From positions 1 through 40,096 of the forward strand of contig JANYBJ010000315.1 in NCBI GenBank assembly GCA_025360845.1: 40,096 nt of DNA. The letters run 5' to 3'. Positions within the stretch are counted from its first letter, which is position 1; the number at the start of each line of letters is the position of its first letter. Below are positions 16,076 through 24,792 of the stretch, in pieces. Under the pieces are notes generated by a model, which searched no databases, was not told the DNA's origin, and saw nothing but the letters and a program-made list of their open reading frames with translations. Position numbers and translations under genes: made by a program. This stretch comes from a bacterium (lineage in GTDB: Bacteria > Verrucomicrobiota > Kiritimatiellia > RFP12 > UBA1067).

Positions 16076-16810
16076 TTACAGCGAAACGCCCGGCACCGAG
16101 AAACGCAGGCCCGCGCCATCATGGAAGGTCGCGTACTCGCTCACGATCGCGCCGTCCTTGCCGCCCATCATGAAGTGCCACGTCTCAGGTCCGGGCAGCT
16201 TGCGCACCGAACCGTCGGCTTCCCATTTCTCGACATGGACACTCTTGAGATGCGGGATCTGAACCTTGGAGATCATCGCCTTGGCTTCCGGATACTTGTC
16301 CAGATTGGGCTCGCCAACCTCGCTGAAGCCGTACACATAACCATAGCGGACCTGCCAGCTCTCGATCTTGCAGCGGAGGTCTTTGCCGTCTTTATCCTTC
16401 GTCGCCAAATGCTTGTGCTCCGGGATGGCCTGGTTCGGCAACAGGTAGATCTCGTGACCGAAATACCCTTCGGCCTTCTCGTTGCACCAGAAGACGCCGG
16501 CCATGCCATACGAAAGGAAGTCTCCCTTACCGAAATCCGTCGCCCAGAAAAACCCGTCGTCCTTCTTCAGCGCGGCATAAATCGGCACGTTGAACTTGGT
16601 CATCAGATCGAAATAGGCCTGCTTGGCCTTCGCGCTGTCGAACTTGCCGGCCTTGTAAAAATCCGCATTCTTCATCTGAACCGTCCCCTTTTTCGCTTGG
16701 TGACACGCGTCCCCCGTTACACAACCCCCCGTGAATCCCATCAATCCTGCGCTCAGACCGGCGACCAGAGCACCGGCCAGCACATGAGAGGTAACACCCG
16801 TTTTTTTCAT
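16076..16810 (-). CDS. Exported cupin, D-lyxose isomerase-like
   Basis: This 244-residue protein has an N-terminal export signal (VLAGALVAGLSAGLMGF) ending in TGGC at Cys30, so it may be a lipoprotein, though the lipobox is weak. The body is a cupin. EHKH supplies His132 and His134, CKIESWQVRYG supplies Glu150, and GPETWHFMMGG supplies His212. This H-x-H, E, H set and the following EYATFHDGAGLRFS resemble D-lyxose isomerases of the cupin type, which interconvert aldoses and ketoses. It opens the cluster with a VOC protein, dhaK, dhaL and lsrF. The ATG at 16810 is preferred over 16819 because AAAGG lies at proper distance and it gives a normal signal peptide. Confidence 0.7.
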   Translation of the reverse strand: MKKTGVTSHVLAGALVAGLSAGLMGFTGGCVTGDACHQAKKGTVQMKNADFYKAGKFDSAKAKQAYFDLMTKFNVPIYAALKKDDGFFWATDFGKGDFLSYGMAGVFWCNEKAEGYFGHEIYLLPNQAIPEHKHLATKDKDGKDLRCKIESWQVRYGYVYGFSEVGEPNLDKYPEAKAMISKVQIPHLKSVHVEKWEADGSVRKLPGPETWHFMMGGKDGAIVSEYATFHDGAGLRFSVPGVSL

Positions 16811-16885
16811 CTGAAGCATCCTTTCGCGTTAACGCACCTCTGTGAGGCGCAAAAAACCGTTTTTTACACTTATTGTAATTCCGGT

Positions 16886-16915
16886 AGTTTAGCCAAAGCG
16901 TGCCCATCCTGTAAA
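16886..16915 (-). promoter_or_regulatory. Possible promoter of the cupin-dhaKL-lsrF cluster
   Basis: On the minus strand TTTACA (16915-16910) and TAAACT (16891-16886) are 18 bases apart. The roughly 70-base leader would include a small hairpin, CCTC-ACA-GAGG. The match is moderate. The remaining bases up to the next promoter show no gene. Confidence 0.4.
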
Positions 16916-17057
16916 TGCGGAACGCCAACTTTTTTCCCTTTTCCTTCCTCCAACTTATGAACCCGCTCCTTTGGCGGCCGCTTTTTAAAAATCTTTCAGG
17001 CGAATCTTGGTACACGTGGGGTCTAGGTGGTAAACTCTCTTCCGTCATACGCCGTCG

Positions 17058-17087
17058 TTGACAAACGACTTTCATGTGGCATAATCT
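17058..17087 (+). promoter_or_regulatory. Predicted promoter of the hybrid sensor kinase
   Basis: A consensus TTGACA (17058-17063) is followed by CATAAT after 16 bases or TAATCT after 18 bases. Transcription would start after 17090, which rules out the GTG start at 17027 used in the ORF track. Confidence 0.65.
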
Positions 17088-17137
17088 ACATTGGAACTGT
17101 GGACGATGGTTACGGGTTGGGAAAAATGAGGCATTGC

Positions 17138-20080
17138 ATGAAAGAAAAAGACCGAATATCAGTTCCCAGACAGTGGCTCTGGATTGCGGCCTTTGCCGTA
17201 TCCGCAGTATTGATAGCGATCATCGGCATCTCCCGCCAACGCATCACGGAGGACCATGTGTACGCCGAGCGGGCACGGGATCTTGCGGCCACCGGCATTC
17301 TCAAGGCAGGACAGGTCGCCGAGTGGCGTAAAGAGCGTCTCGCCGACGCGATCCGCTTTGCGCAAGGGCCCACCTTGACGCGGGCGATCGCGAAAACGGA
17401 TGACAGCGATTTGCACACCATGCTGGTCCTCAACCGCAAGGGCTCCTTTTACGAAGACGCGCTTCTTCTCTCCCAGACCGGTGCGATTGTACGGTCAGCC
17501 ACCGACGCACCCATCCCGACGACGCCGGCGACGCAGCGCGCGGTCGCCATTGCTCTTGCGACCCGTTCGCCCACCCTCTCGGACTTCTTTACGAGTGCCG
17601 ACGGCGGCGTTCACATCGACACCGCCGCACCGGTCTGCGAAGCCGACGGACGGCTGATCGGCGCGCTCATCCTGCGCAGCGACGCGGAAGATTTCCTTTA
17701 TCCGCTGATCCGTTCTTGGCCCGTGACCAGCCGAAGCGCGGAAACACTGCTCGTGCGGCGCGAAGGCAAGGACGTGGTCTATCTCAACACGCCGCGCCAC
17801 CCGATCGACAAGGCCATGAAACTGCGTGTGTCCCTCACAAAAACCGACGTGCCTGCCGTACAGGCGGTGCTCGGCAAGCAGGGGTTGTTTCTGGGCAGGG
17901 ACTACCGGGATGTTGAGGTGGTGTCCTTCCTTCACCCCATCGCCAACTCTGACTGGTTCTTGGTCGCCAAAGTGGACCGCAGCGAGCTTCTGTCGGAAGT
18001 CCACTACCGAACGGTCATGACCACGCGGCTCGTGATCCTCGGCATCCTCTTCGTTGCGGCCGTTGCAGCCTTCGGCTCACGGCTCCAGCAGGCCCACGTC
18101 TACCGCAACCTCTACCGCGTGGAGCGGGAGCAGCGGGCGGCCAACGAGAAGTTCCGCACCATTCTCTACAGCATCGGCGATGCGGTCATCACGTCCGACG
18201 ACAAGGGGCATGTGCTCCAGATGAACGCCGTCGCCGAGCAGTTGACCGGCTGGCCGGAGTCCGAGGCGTCCGGGCGTCCCATCGAAGATGTTTTCCACAT
18301 TGTCAGTGAAGATACCCGTGCCCCCGTCCAAAGCCCGGTCTGGCGCGTGTTGCATGGGGGTGAGACCGTGGAATTGGCGAATCCTTCGGTGCTCCTCGCC
18401 CGCGACGGAAAGGAGCATTTGATCTCTGACAGCGGCGCACCGATACGCGGCGAGAACGGCCAGTTGACCGGCGTGGTCATGGTCTTTCGCGACCAAACCG
18501 CAGAACACGCCTCACAGCAGGCGTTGCGGGAAAGCGAGCGCCGCCTGTCCACGCTCATGAACAACCTCCCCGGAATGGCTTACCGGTGCAATTACGACAC
18601 GTATTGGACCATGCATTTCGTGTCGGAGGGGTGCTTCGCCTTGACGGGTTACAGTCCGGCCGACCTGATCGACAATTCACGCCTCGCCTATGCAGACCTG
18701 ATCCATCCCGATGACCGCCAATACGTCTGGAATACGGTCACGCAGGCCCTCAGCACACGGCAACCCTTCACCATGGAATACCGCATCCGCACAGCCGACT
18801 GGGGCGAGAAGTGGGTCTGGGAACGCGGGTGTGCGATCATGGGGACAGACGGTTCGGTCCAGGCGCTGGAGGGTTTCATCACCGACATTTCCGAGCGCAA
18901 ACGCGCCTCCGTAGAACAGGCGAAGCTCGAGGAACAGCTCCACCAGTCGCAAAAGATCGAGGCGGTCGGGCGTCTCGCAGGTGGCGTCGCCCACGATTTC
19001 AACAACATGTTGTCCGTCATCATCGGGAACGCCGAACTGGCCATGGGGCGTCTCGGCAACGCCAATCCGGTCCATTCCGAACTCAGCGAGATCATGACCG
19101 CCAGCAGCCACTCGATCAAACTCGTCAAACAGCTTCTGGCCTTCGCCAGCAAACAGACCATCATGCCCCGCCACCTGAATCTCAACGACACCATCAGCGG
19201 CATGCTCGTGATGTTACGCAGACTCGCGGGAGAAGAGATCGTCGTGGAGTGGCATCCCGACACCGCTCTTTGGTCTGTCCTGCTGGATCCCGGACAGCTC
19301 GACCAGATCCTGGTCAACCTGATCGTCAATGCCCGCGATTCGATCACCGATGTCGGCCGGATCACCATCGAAACCCGCAACGTGCCGTGTTCGACGCTCG
19401 CCGCCGGCGCGCCGCCGGACGGCGCCGCTGCCGTCGACTACGTCTTGTTCTCGATCAGCGATTCCGGCTGCGGCATGGACGCCACCACGAAGTCCCGCAT
19501 CTTTGAGCCTTTCTTCACCACCAAGCAGAGCGGCGCGGGCTCCGGGCTCGGACTTCCCTCCGTATACGGCATCGTCAAACAGAATAAAGGGTTCATCGAG
19601 CTCGACAGCAAGCCGGGGAGCGGTTCGCGGTTCGCCATCTACTTGCCGCGGCAAGACGCGCCGGCATCGTTGCCGGACTCTCAGAAAGAGGTGTCGCTCG
19701 CGCCCCCTTCCGGAACGGAGACCATCCTGTTGGTCGAAGACGAGCCGGCCCTGCTCGCGCTGGCCCAAACCTTGCTCAACAAGCTGGGATACGCGGTATT
19801 GCCCGCCAGCAGTGCGGAAGAGGCGCTCGAACGGGTCAATGCCTTTACAGGAACCATCCATCTGCTGATGACCGACGTCGTCATGCCGGGGATGAGCGGA
19901 CGCGATTTGTGGAAGCAGCTCAGCCGGCAATACCCCGATCTCAAGGTCCTGTTCATGTCCGGCTATACCGCCGACATCATCGCCAATCGGGGGATGAGCG
20001 AAGGCGATTTCCAATTTATTCAGAAGCCCTTTACGCTGGGCAAGCTGGCCGCCAAATTGCGCACAACTCTCTCCTCCTGA
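17138..20080 (+). CDS. Hybrid sensor histidine kinase (TM sensor, two PAS, REC)
   Basis: This membrane signalling protein of about 980 residues has a first TM segment (LWIAAFAVSAVLIAIIGI), a periplasmic sensor of about 250 residues and a second TM (TTRLVILGILFVAAVAAFGS). Two PAS domains follow, then a HisKA domain with phospho-acceptor His619 (GGVAHDFNNML). The ATPase domain has N, G1, F and G2 boxes (LIVNARDS, DSGCGMD, FEPFFTTK, GSGLGLPS). A C-terminal receiver has acceptor Asp913 (MTDVVMPGMSG) and Lys963 (QKPF). No DNA-binding output or partner regulator is adjacent. The ATG at 17138 is chosen for GAGG 6 bases upstream; 17126 is possible. The fucosidase gene begins 26 bases later, hinting at a sugar-related signal. 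Confidence 0.93.
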   Translation: MKEKDRISVPRQWLWIAAFAVSAVLIAIIGISRQRITEDHVYAERARDLAATGILKAGQVAEWRKERLADAIRFAQGPTLTRAIAKTDDSDLHTMLVLNRKGSFYEDALLLSQTGAIVRSATDAPIPTTPATQRAVAIALATRSPTLSDFFTSADGGVHIDTAAPVCEADGRLIGALILRSDAEDFLYPLIRSWPVTSRSAETLLVRREGKDVVYLNTPRHPIDKAMKLRVSLTKTDVPAVQAVLGKQGLFLGRDYRDVEVVSFLHPIANSDWFLVAKVDRSELLSEVHYRTVMTTRLVILGILFVAAVAAFGSRLQQAHVYRNLYRVEREQRAANEKFRTILYSIGDAVITSDDKGHVLQMNAVAEQLTGWPESEASGRPIEDVFHIVSEDTRAPVQSPVWRVLHGGETVELANPSVLLARDGKEHLISDSGAPIRGENGQLTGVVMVFRDQTAEHASQQALRESERRLSTLMNNLPGMAYRCNYDTYWTMHFVSEGCFALTGYSPADLIDNSRLAYADLIHPDDRQYVWNTVTQALSTRQPFTMEYRIRTADWGEKWVWERGCAIMGTDGSVQALEGFITDISERKRASVEQAKLEEQLHQSQKIEAVGRLAGGVAHDFNNMLSVIIGNAELAMGRLGNANPVHSELSEIMTASSHSIKLVKQLLAFASKQTIMPRHLNLNDTISGMLVMLRRLAGEEIVVEWHPDTALWSVLLDPGQLDQILVNLIVNARDSITDVGRITIETRNVPCSTLAAGAPPDGAAAVDYVLFSISDSGCGMDATTKSRIFEPFFTTKQSGAGSGLGLPSVYGIVKQNKGFIELDSKPGSGSRFAIYLPRQDAPASLPDSQKEVSLAPPSGTETILLVEDEPALLALAQTLLNKLGYAVLPASSAEEALERVNAFTGTIHLLMTDVVMPGMSGRDLWKQLSRQYPDLKVLFMSGYTADIIANRGMSEGDFQFIQKPFTLGKLAAKLRTTLSS

Positions 20081-20106
20081 CACAACCCTCAACGCACGGA
20101 CGTCCT

Positions 20107-21387
20107 ATGCAACGTATACTCGCCCTCGCCTTCCTCCTCGCCTGCATGAGTTCACTTCAAGCCCAGACCCCTTACAAGGCGGACTGGGAATCTCTCGACA
20201 AGCGCCCCATCCCGCAGTGGTGGCAAGAGGCGAAATTCGGTATTTTCATTCACTGGGGCGTCTACGCCGTACCCGCCTACGCGCCCACCGACGAGGCGAA
20301 CGTTTACGCGAAGTACTCCGAGCATTACGACAACCGGCTGCGCACGAAGACCCCGGCCTTCACCAATTACCATGCCCGCGTTTACGGCGACCGCGTCGCC
20401 TATGCCGACTTTGCCTCACAGTTCCGCGCCGAGCATTTCAACCCCGACCAATGGGCCGACCTCTTCAAAAAATCGGGTGCCAAATACGTGGTCCTCACCT
20501 CGAAACACCATGACGGCTACGCGCTCTGGCCCAGCGCCTACAGCCCGCGCTGGAACAGCCAGTTCCTCGGCTCCCACCGCGACCTGGCCGGCGACCTGAT
20601 CGAAGCGGTCCGCAAACAGGGCCTGCACATGGGTTACTACTACTCGCTGCTCGAATGGGGCAACCCGCTCTACTCCAAAGAGACCATCGGCCGCTGGTTC
20701 ACCGAGATGAACTTCCCGCAGATGAAGGAGCTCGTCACTCGCTACAAGCCCGACATCGTCTGGACCGACGGCGAGTGGGATTACTCGGACGAGGAGCTGC
20801 ACAGCGTCGACTTCCTCGCCTGGCTCTACAACGAGTCGCCCGTCAAAGACACCGTGGTGGTCAACGACCGCTGGGGCAACAAGACCCGCGGCCTGCACGG
20901 CGGCCACTACACCACCGAGTACGACCTCGTCCACACAGGCAGCGCCCTGGACACCCAGTTCGTTCACCCGTGGGAGGAGTGCCGCGGCATCGGCGGCTCC
21001 TTCGGGTTCAACCGCTTCGAGACCACCACCGACTACATGACCTCCGCGCAGTGCGTCGAAACCCTCGTCGAAAAAGTCAGCCGCGGCGGCAACCTGCTGC
21101 TCAATATCGGACCGCAGGCCGACGGCCTCATCCCTGTGATCATGCAGGAGCGCCTGCTCGACATGGGCAAGTGGCTGGAGGTCAACGGCGAGGCCATCTA
21201 CGGCACCACCGCGTGGGGGTTCCGCCCTAAAAACATGCGCGAAACGAAGGTCTACTTCTCCAAGAAGCCCGACGCGCTCTACATGATCTGCGCGCGCTGG
21301 CCGCAGGCGCCGCTGGTGATCGACCATGTCGCCAAGGCCGAGACCGTCACGCTGCTCGGCAGCAAGCTGCCCGTGACCTTCGCCTGA
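20107..21387 (+). CDS. Secreted GH29 alpha-L-fucosidase, C-terminus cut by an in-frame TGA
   Basis: Releases L-fucose from glycans. The start at 20107 gives a clear signal peptide (LALAFLLACMSSLQAQ), unlike the longer ORF, which begins inside the kinase gene. GH29 features are WWQEAKFGIFIHWGVYAVPAY, KYVVLTSKHHDGYALWPS, and KPDIVWTDGEWDYS with the likely nucleophile Asp221. The C-terminal lattice includes GGNLLLNIGPQADG. Translation stops after 426 residues at TGA (21385-21387). The next 32 codons continue in the same frame with the expected C-terminal beta-sandwich end, stopping at 21486. The catalytic domain is whole, so the product may still be active. It lies 26 bases after the sensor kinase and may share its transcript. 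Confidence 0.92.
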   Translation: MQRILALAFLLACMSSLQAQTPYKADWESLDKRPIPQWWQEAKFGIFIHWGVYAVPAYAPTDEANVYAKYSEHYDNRLRTKTPAFTNYHARVYGDRVAYADFASQFRAEHFNPDQWADLFKKSGAKYVVLTSKHHDGYALWPSAYSPRWNSQFLGSHRDLAGDLIEAVRKQGLHMGYYYSLLEWGNPLYSKETIGRWFTEMNFPQMKELVTRYKPDIVWTDGEWDYSDEELHSVDFLAWLYNESPVKDTVVVNDRWGNKTRGLHGGHYTTEYDLVHTGSALDTQFVHPWEECRGIGGSFGFNRFETTTDYMTSAQCVETLVEKVSRGGNLLLNIGPQADGLIPVIMQERLLDMGKWLEVNGEAIYGTTAWGFRPKNMRETKVYFSKKPDALYMICARWPQAPLVIDHVAKAETVTLLGSKLPVTFA

Positions 21388-21486
21388 GCCGACGGCAAGC
21401 TCACGATCCAGCCGCCCGCGCTCAACCCCGGCAACCTGCCGTGCGATTTTGCCTGGACCCTCAAGATCGCCAAGCCTCAGGAGTGA
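21385..21486 (+). other. Read-on tail of the fucosidase beyond an in-frame TGA
   Basis: After the TGA the same frame stays open for 32 codons (ADGKLTIQPPALNP, then GNLPCDFAWTLKIAKPQE) and ends at a second TGA. This matches how GH29 proteins usually finish, so the first TGA looks like a recent nonsense change, a sequence error (TGG to TGA would give Trp), or a read-through site. The tail overlaps the end of the convergent downstream gene by 10 bases. Confidence 0.75.
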
Positions 21487-22340
21487 TCCGCGCGGCACGT
21501 CCCGAGCGCCAGCAGCGCGTAAAAGGTATGCTCGGCATCGCCGCGCAACGCGGCGGGCGAAGCGCCGAACAGGCCGTCGTCCAGCCAGCACGCCTCGATG
21601 AACGCGAGATCGTCACGCGTGCGGCTCGACAGCGTCTCGCCCTCCCTGCGCACCGAAGAAACCTTGGAGGGCGAGCGACCCCGCGAGCCGAAGCCGCAGG
21701 CGAATCGCGCCACCGCGGTAGCCAGCAGGTCCGCCTCTGCAACGTCAGCCGAGGCGAACCCGCCACCCGCCCGCCGCCTCGACTCCAACACGGGCAGGAG
21801 GCCCGTGCCACATTCACCTGCCAGCGTCGCCAATACCAGCCCGGCCGCCAGACGCGGCGTCGGCAAGCGTTCGGCTAATCCGGCGGCAACTGTTTTCCGC
21901 TGACTCCGCCACGCCCAGCGTGCCGCCCAGCGGGGGACCTCTCCGGTCGCGAGCGCCAGCAGAAACGCGCCGTAAACCGCGCGCGGCTCGCCCCGCAACA
22001 GGGCGCTCCCCAGCGCAAGCCACCCCGAGCGTCGCGAACGCCGTCCCTCGCACGCCAGCAGGATCGCGGCGCATTGCGCGTCAACCCCTTTTGCCCGGCG
22101 CGACTGCGTCTCGGCATAGGCGCACAGCCGCCCGCGATCAAACGGCTCGCCCAACGCCCGCAGACTCAGCCAGGCGAAAAACGAAAAGTACAGGTCCGGC
22201 CGGCCGTCCAGACCCGCGAAGCCGCCGTCTGCGGTCTGCAACGCACACACAGCCTGCGCCAGCGTCTCGCGGGCTTCCGCCGTCAGCCCCGCCGCACCGC
22301 GCGCGGTTGTATCTTCGAGCGTTTGGAACACGTTCGACAT
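21477..22340 (-). CDS. Prenyltransferase/terpene-cyclase-fold protein with repeat-derived inserts
   Basis: This 287-residue protein is built of alpha-alpha barrel repeats like protein prenyltransferase beta subunits and squalene cyclases. QTADGGFAGLDGRPDLYFSF (about residues 35-54), RRRAGGGFASADVAEADLLA and LDDGLFGASPAALRGDAEHT each carry the D-G-x-F/G repeat. Many bacterial proteins with this repeat have no known substrate. Two stretches, GTGLLPV and SRGRSPSKVSSVRREGE, look like translated interspersed repeats rather than family sequence, yet the frame stays open. No signal peptide is evident. The function is unknown, and the inserts may have impaired it. Confidence 0.65.
   Translation of the reverse strand: MSNVFQTLEDTTARGAAGLTAEARETLAQAVCALQTADGGFAGLDGRPDLYFSFFAWLSLRALGEPFDRGRLCAYAETQSRRAKGVDAQCAAILLACEGRRSRRSGWLALGSALLRGEPRAVYGAFLLALATGEVPRWAARWAWRSQRKTVAAGLAERLPTPRLAAGLVLATLAGECGTGLLPVLESRRRAGGGFASADVAEADLLATAVARFACGFGSRGRSPSKVSSVRREGETLSSRTRDDLAFIEACWLDDGLFGASPAALRGDAEHTFYALLALGTCRADHS
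21648..21695. repeat. Candidate interspersed repeat inside the prenyltransferase-fold gene
   Basis: The stretch includes GGGCGAGCGACCCCGCGAG, a reiterated GCGAGC-type element that translates to the non-family segment SRGRSPSKVSS. Its style resembles repeats dispersed in Verrucomicrobiota-type genomes; that comparison is from memory. Confidence 0.4.
21789..21807. repeat. CACGGGC palindrome inside the prenyltransferase-fold gene
   Basis: CACGGGC (21789-21795) and GCCCGTG (21801-21807) form a perfect 7-bp stem around AGGAG. On the minus strand it encodes GTGLLPV in frame. This is the form of a common mobile palindromic repeat. Confidence 0.5.
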
Positions 22341-22440
22341 GCGTTACCTCACTCGATACATATGACAGTCCACACAGACAACACAGCCCCTCCCGGAGCA
22401 CCGGAAGAGGCCGCGTTTGTTTTCGGCTGAAAGGGCAGCT

Positions 22441-23205
22441 TTATTTGAACAGCTTCTTCAGGCTCTTGGCCGCGTCCTTCGCGCTTTTCGCGGCGTCTGT
22501 CGCGCCGCCGGCCGCACCTTTCAGCAGATCGTTGGCCGACCCTGCCAACCCGGAAATCATCTTTGTCAGTCCGCCGACAATGCCGTTGACGATCTCGGTG
22601 AGCGCGTCGGCGGCCGTGGCTCCGCCGGACGCCTTGCCGATATCGTGGAGCGTCAGCGACGGCAACGGCAGCGTCACCGGCTTGCCGAATGTGACGGATG
22701 AGGTATACGACACCTTCGCGCCGTTCAGCGTGAACTCCTCGATGATCATTTTCTTGGACGTCCGCTTCGCCTCCGGCTTCTTGGCATTCTGCTCCGCGGC
22801 GTTCTTCTTGGCGTTGGCCAGCATCGTGTCGAAATTGGACTTGCCGTCCTTGCTTTCGAACCCGATGGCGGGCGCCTCGATCCGAATTTCCTTTATCATG
22901 ATCGTGTCACTGAACAGAGAAGCGGTTTTCAGTCCGATCTCGACCTTCTCGACCGCAAAGGCCTCACCCTTGGAGTAGCCCTCCGGATTGCCGATCTTCA
23001 CCTGCGTAATCGTCAGAACACCCAGCAGCGGCCTGAGTTTGACGTCGCCCACCGACACGGGAACGCCCAGCGCGGCGGGGCCGCCGACCTTAGCGGCCGC
23101 CTTCACAACAGGACCGATGTAGAGCGGCAGCGACAGCGCGGCGACCAGGACCAACACGACCAGCGCGATAACGATGCCGGCCAGAATCTTGATTACTTTC
23201 TTCAT
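22441..23205 (-). CDS. AsmA/DUF748-like membrane-anchored protein
   Basis: This 254-residue protein has one N-terminal TM helix (GIVIALVVLVLVAALSLPLY). An envelope-facing region follows that resembles the AsmA/DUF748 beta-structure, with repeated strand patterns (LRPLLGVLTITQVKIGNP, MIKEIRIEAPAIGFES, KMIIEEFTLNGAKVSYTS). AsmA-like proteins help lipid movement or envelope assembly. The C-terminal 50 residues are Ala/Gly/Lys-rich and probably helical or disordered. The ATG at 23205 has AGGAG upstream, so the longer ORF start is rejected. It is the last gene in a minus-strand run after gnd, 80 bases downstream, but no functional link is evident. Confidence 0.7.
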   Translation of the reverse strand: MKKVIKILAGIVIALVVLVLVAALSLPLYIGPVVKAAAKVGGPAALGVPVSVGDVKLRPLLGVLTITQVKIGNPEGYSKGEAFAVEKVEIGLKTASLFSDTIMIKEIRIEAPAIGFESKDGKSNFDTMLANAKKNAAEQNAKKPEAKRTSKKMIIEEFTLNGAKVSYTSSVTFGKPVTLPLPSLTLHDIGKASGGATAADALTEIVNGIVGGLTKMISGLAGSANDLLKGAAGGATDAAKSAKDAAKSLKKLFK

Positions 23206-23285
23206 TGCATGTCTCCTTTTATCCAAAAAACGGAGCACCCGCAGAGGATTGCCCCGACTAATGCACTCACGCACTAAAGGACTTC

Positions 23286-24752
23286 TTACACGGTGTACGT
23301 CGAAGAGGCGGTGTTGCCTCCACTCTCCGTCCAGATATGATGATAGAACTCGCCGCGCGGCTTGTCAACACGCTCGAAGGTGTGCGCGCCGAAGTAGTCG
23401 CGCTGCGCCTGCAGGAGGTTGGCCGGCAGACGGGCGCTGCGGTAGGCGTCGTAGTAGTTGAGCGCCGTACCCATGGCCGGCACCGGGATGCCCAGGTCCA
23501 CCGCCGTCTTGATGACCGCGCGCCACGCGCTCTGCGCTTTGGCGATCACCTTCCTGAAATAGGGGTCGAGCAGCAGGTTGGCCAGCGCGGGATCGGCGTC
23601 GAACGCCTCCTTGATCTTGCCGAGGAAACGCGCGCGGATGATGCAGCCCTGACGCCAGACCAGCGCGATCTCGCCGTAGTGCAGGTCCCACTTGTACTCG
23701 GCCGCCGCCGCGCGCATGAGCTGGTAGCCCTGCGCATACGAACAGATCTTCGAGGCGTAGACCGCCTGCGCGAGCTGCCGGACAAAAAGTTTCTTATCCA
23801 CCTCTGTCCGGGTGGCGGGCCCCTTGAGCACCTTCGAGGCCGCGACGCGCTCCTCCTTGACCGCCGACAGGCAACGCGCGAACACCGCCTCCGCGATCTG
23901 CGGGATGGCCACGCCCAGGTCGAGCCCCGCCTGCGAGGTCCACTTGCCCGTGCCCTTCTGCCCGGCCGTGTCGAGGATCACGTCAACCATCGGCTTACCG
24001 GTCTCTTCGTCTTCCTGCGAGAGGATGTCCGCCGAGATCTCGATCAGGTAGCTGTCGAGGTCGCCCGCGTTCCACTTGGCGAAGACCTTCTGCATCTCCT
24101 TGGCGCTCAGGCCCAGCCCGCGCGCCAGCAGGTCGTACGCCTCGCAGACGAGCTGCATGTCGCCGTACTCGATGCCGTTGTGGACCATCTTCACGAAGTG
24201 GCCCGCGCCGTCGCCGCCGATCCACGCGCAGCAGGGCGTGCCGTCGTCGACCTTGGCCGAAATGTCCTGGAAGATCTCCTTCACATACGGCCACGCCTTG
24301 ACGTCGCCGCCGGGCATGATCGCCGGGCCCTTGAGCGCACCCTCCTCGCCGCCGGACACGCCTGTGCCGATGAAGCGCAGGCCCTTCTCGGCCAGAGCCC
24401 GCGTGCGCCGGACGGTGTCCGGAAAGTGGCTGTTGCCGCCGTCGATGATGATGTCGCCCTTTTCCAAAACGGGGAGGAGCGCCTCGATGGTCTGGTCCAC
24501 GGCCGAGCCGGCCTTGACCATCAGCATCACGCGGCGCGGCTTCTTGAGGCTCGCGGCCAGCTCTTCCAGCGTGTGGCAGCCGATGAGCCTCTTGCCCGCG
24601 CCGCGGCCGCTTATGAAGGCGTCGACCTTCTCCACCGTGCGGTTGAAGCACGCCACGGTGTAGCCCTTGCTCTCCATGTTCAGGACGAGGTTTTCGCCCA
24701 TCACCGCCAGCCCGATCAGCCCGATATCCGCTTTGCTTGTTTTCTTTGCCAT
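23286..24752 (-). CDS. gnd: 6-phosphogluconate dehydrogenase (decarboxylating)
   Basis: Oxidises 6-phosphogluconate to ribulose 5-phosphate with CO2 release in the oxidative pentose phosphate pathway. The 488-residue protein has the nucleotide loop [16 protein letters not shown] and FNRTVEK, whose Arg favours NADP. It also has the substrate loop [18 protein letters not shown], the catalytic Lys in [15 protein letters not shown], and the C-terminal [13 protein letters not shown] tail. The ATG at 24752 has AGGAG before it; the track's longer start extends into the SDR gene. It follows the mannonate-oxidoreductase-type SDR by 59 bases. This suggests the locus feeds gluconate-type intermediates into the pentose phosphate pathway, although no gluconokinase or zwf is in the window. 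Confidence 0.96.
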   Translation of the reverse strand: MAKKTSKADIGLIGLAVMGENLVLNMESKGYTVACFNRTVEKVDAFISGRGAGKRLIGCHTLEELAASLKKPRRVMLMVKAGSAVDQTIEALLPVLEKGDIIIDGGNSHFPDTVRRTRALAEKGLRFIGTGVSGGEEGALKGPAIMPGGDVKAWPYVKEIFQDISAKVDDGTPCCAWIGGDGAGHFVKMVHNGIEYGDMQLVCEAYDLLARGLGLSAKEMQKVFAKWNAGDLDSYLIEISADILSQEDEETGKPMVDVILDTAGQKGTGKWTSQAGLDLGVAIPQIAEAVFARCLSAVKEERVAASKVLKGPATRTEVDKKLFVRQLAQAVYASKICSYAQGYQLMRAAAAEYKWDLHYGEIALVWRQGCIIRARFLGKIKEAFDADPALANLLLDPYFRKVIAKAQSAWRAVIKTAVDLGIPVPAMGTALNYYDAYRSARLPANLLQAQRDYFGAHTFERVDKPRGEFYHHIWTESGGNTASSTYTV

Positions 24753-24792
24753 GGTCTTCTCCTCTCCACTCCTAATTCCTAACGCCAACTTT

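Noticed and set aside
13032-16810. Complete AI-2 (lsr) uptake and processing operon
   Set aside because: Only lsrF has a convincing counterpart; lsrK, lsrR, lsrG and the ABC transporter are absent and DhaKL is present instead.
17027-17137. Upstream GTG start for the sensor kinase
   Set aside because: It precedes the predicted TTGACA promoter, and the extra residues do not resemble a membrane-protein start.
23337-24782. 481-residue plus-strand ORF opposite gnd, and the similar 25696-26973 ORF opposite the LarA-family gene
   Set aside because: Both mirror conserved genes and read as Arg/His/Leu/Ala-rich shadow sequence.
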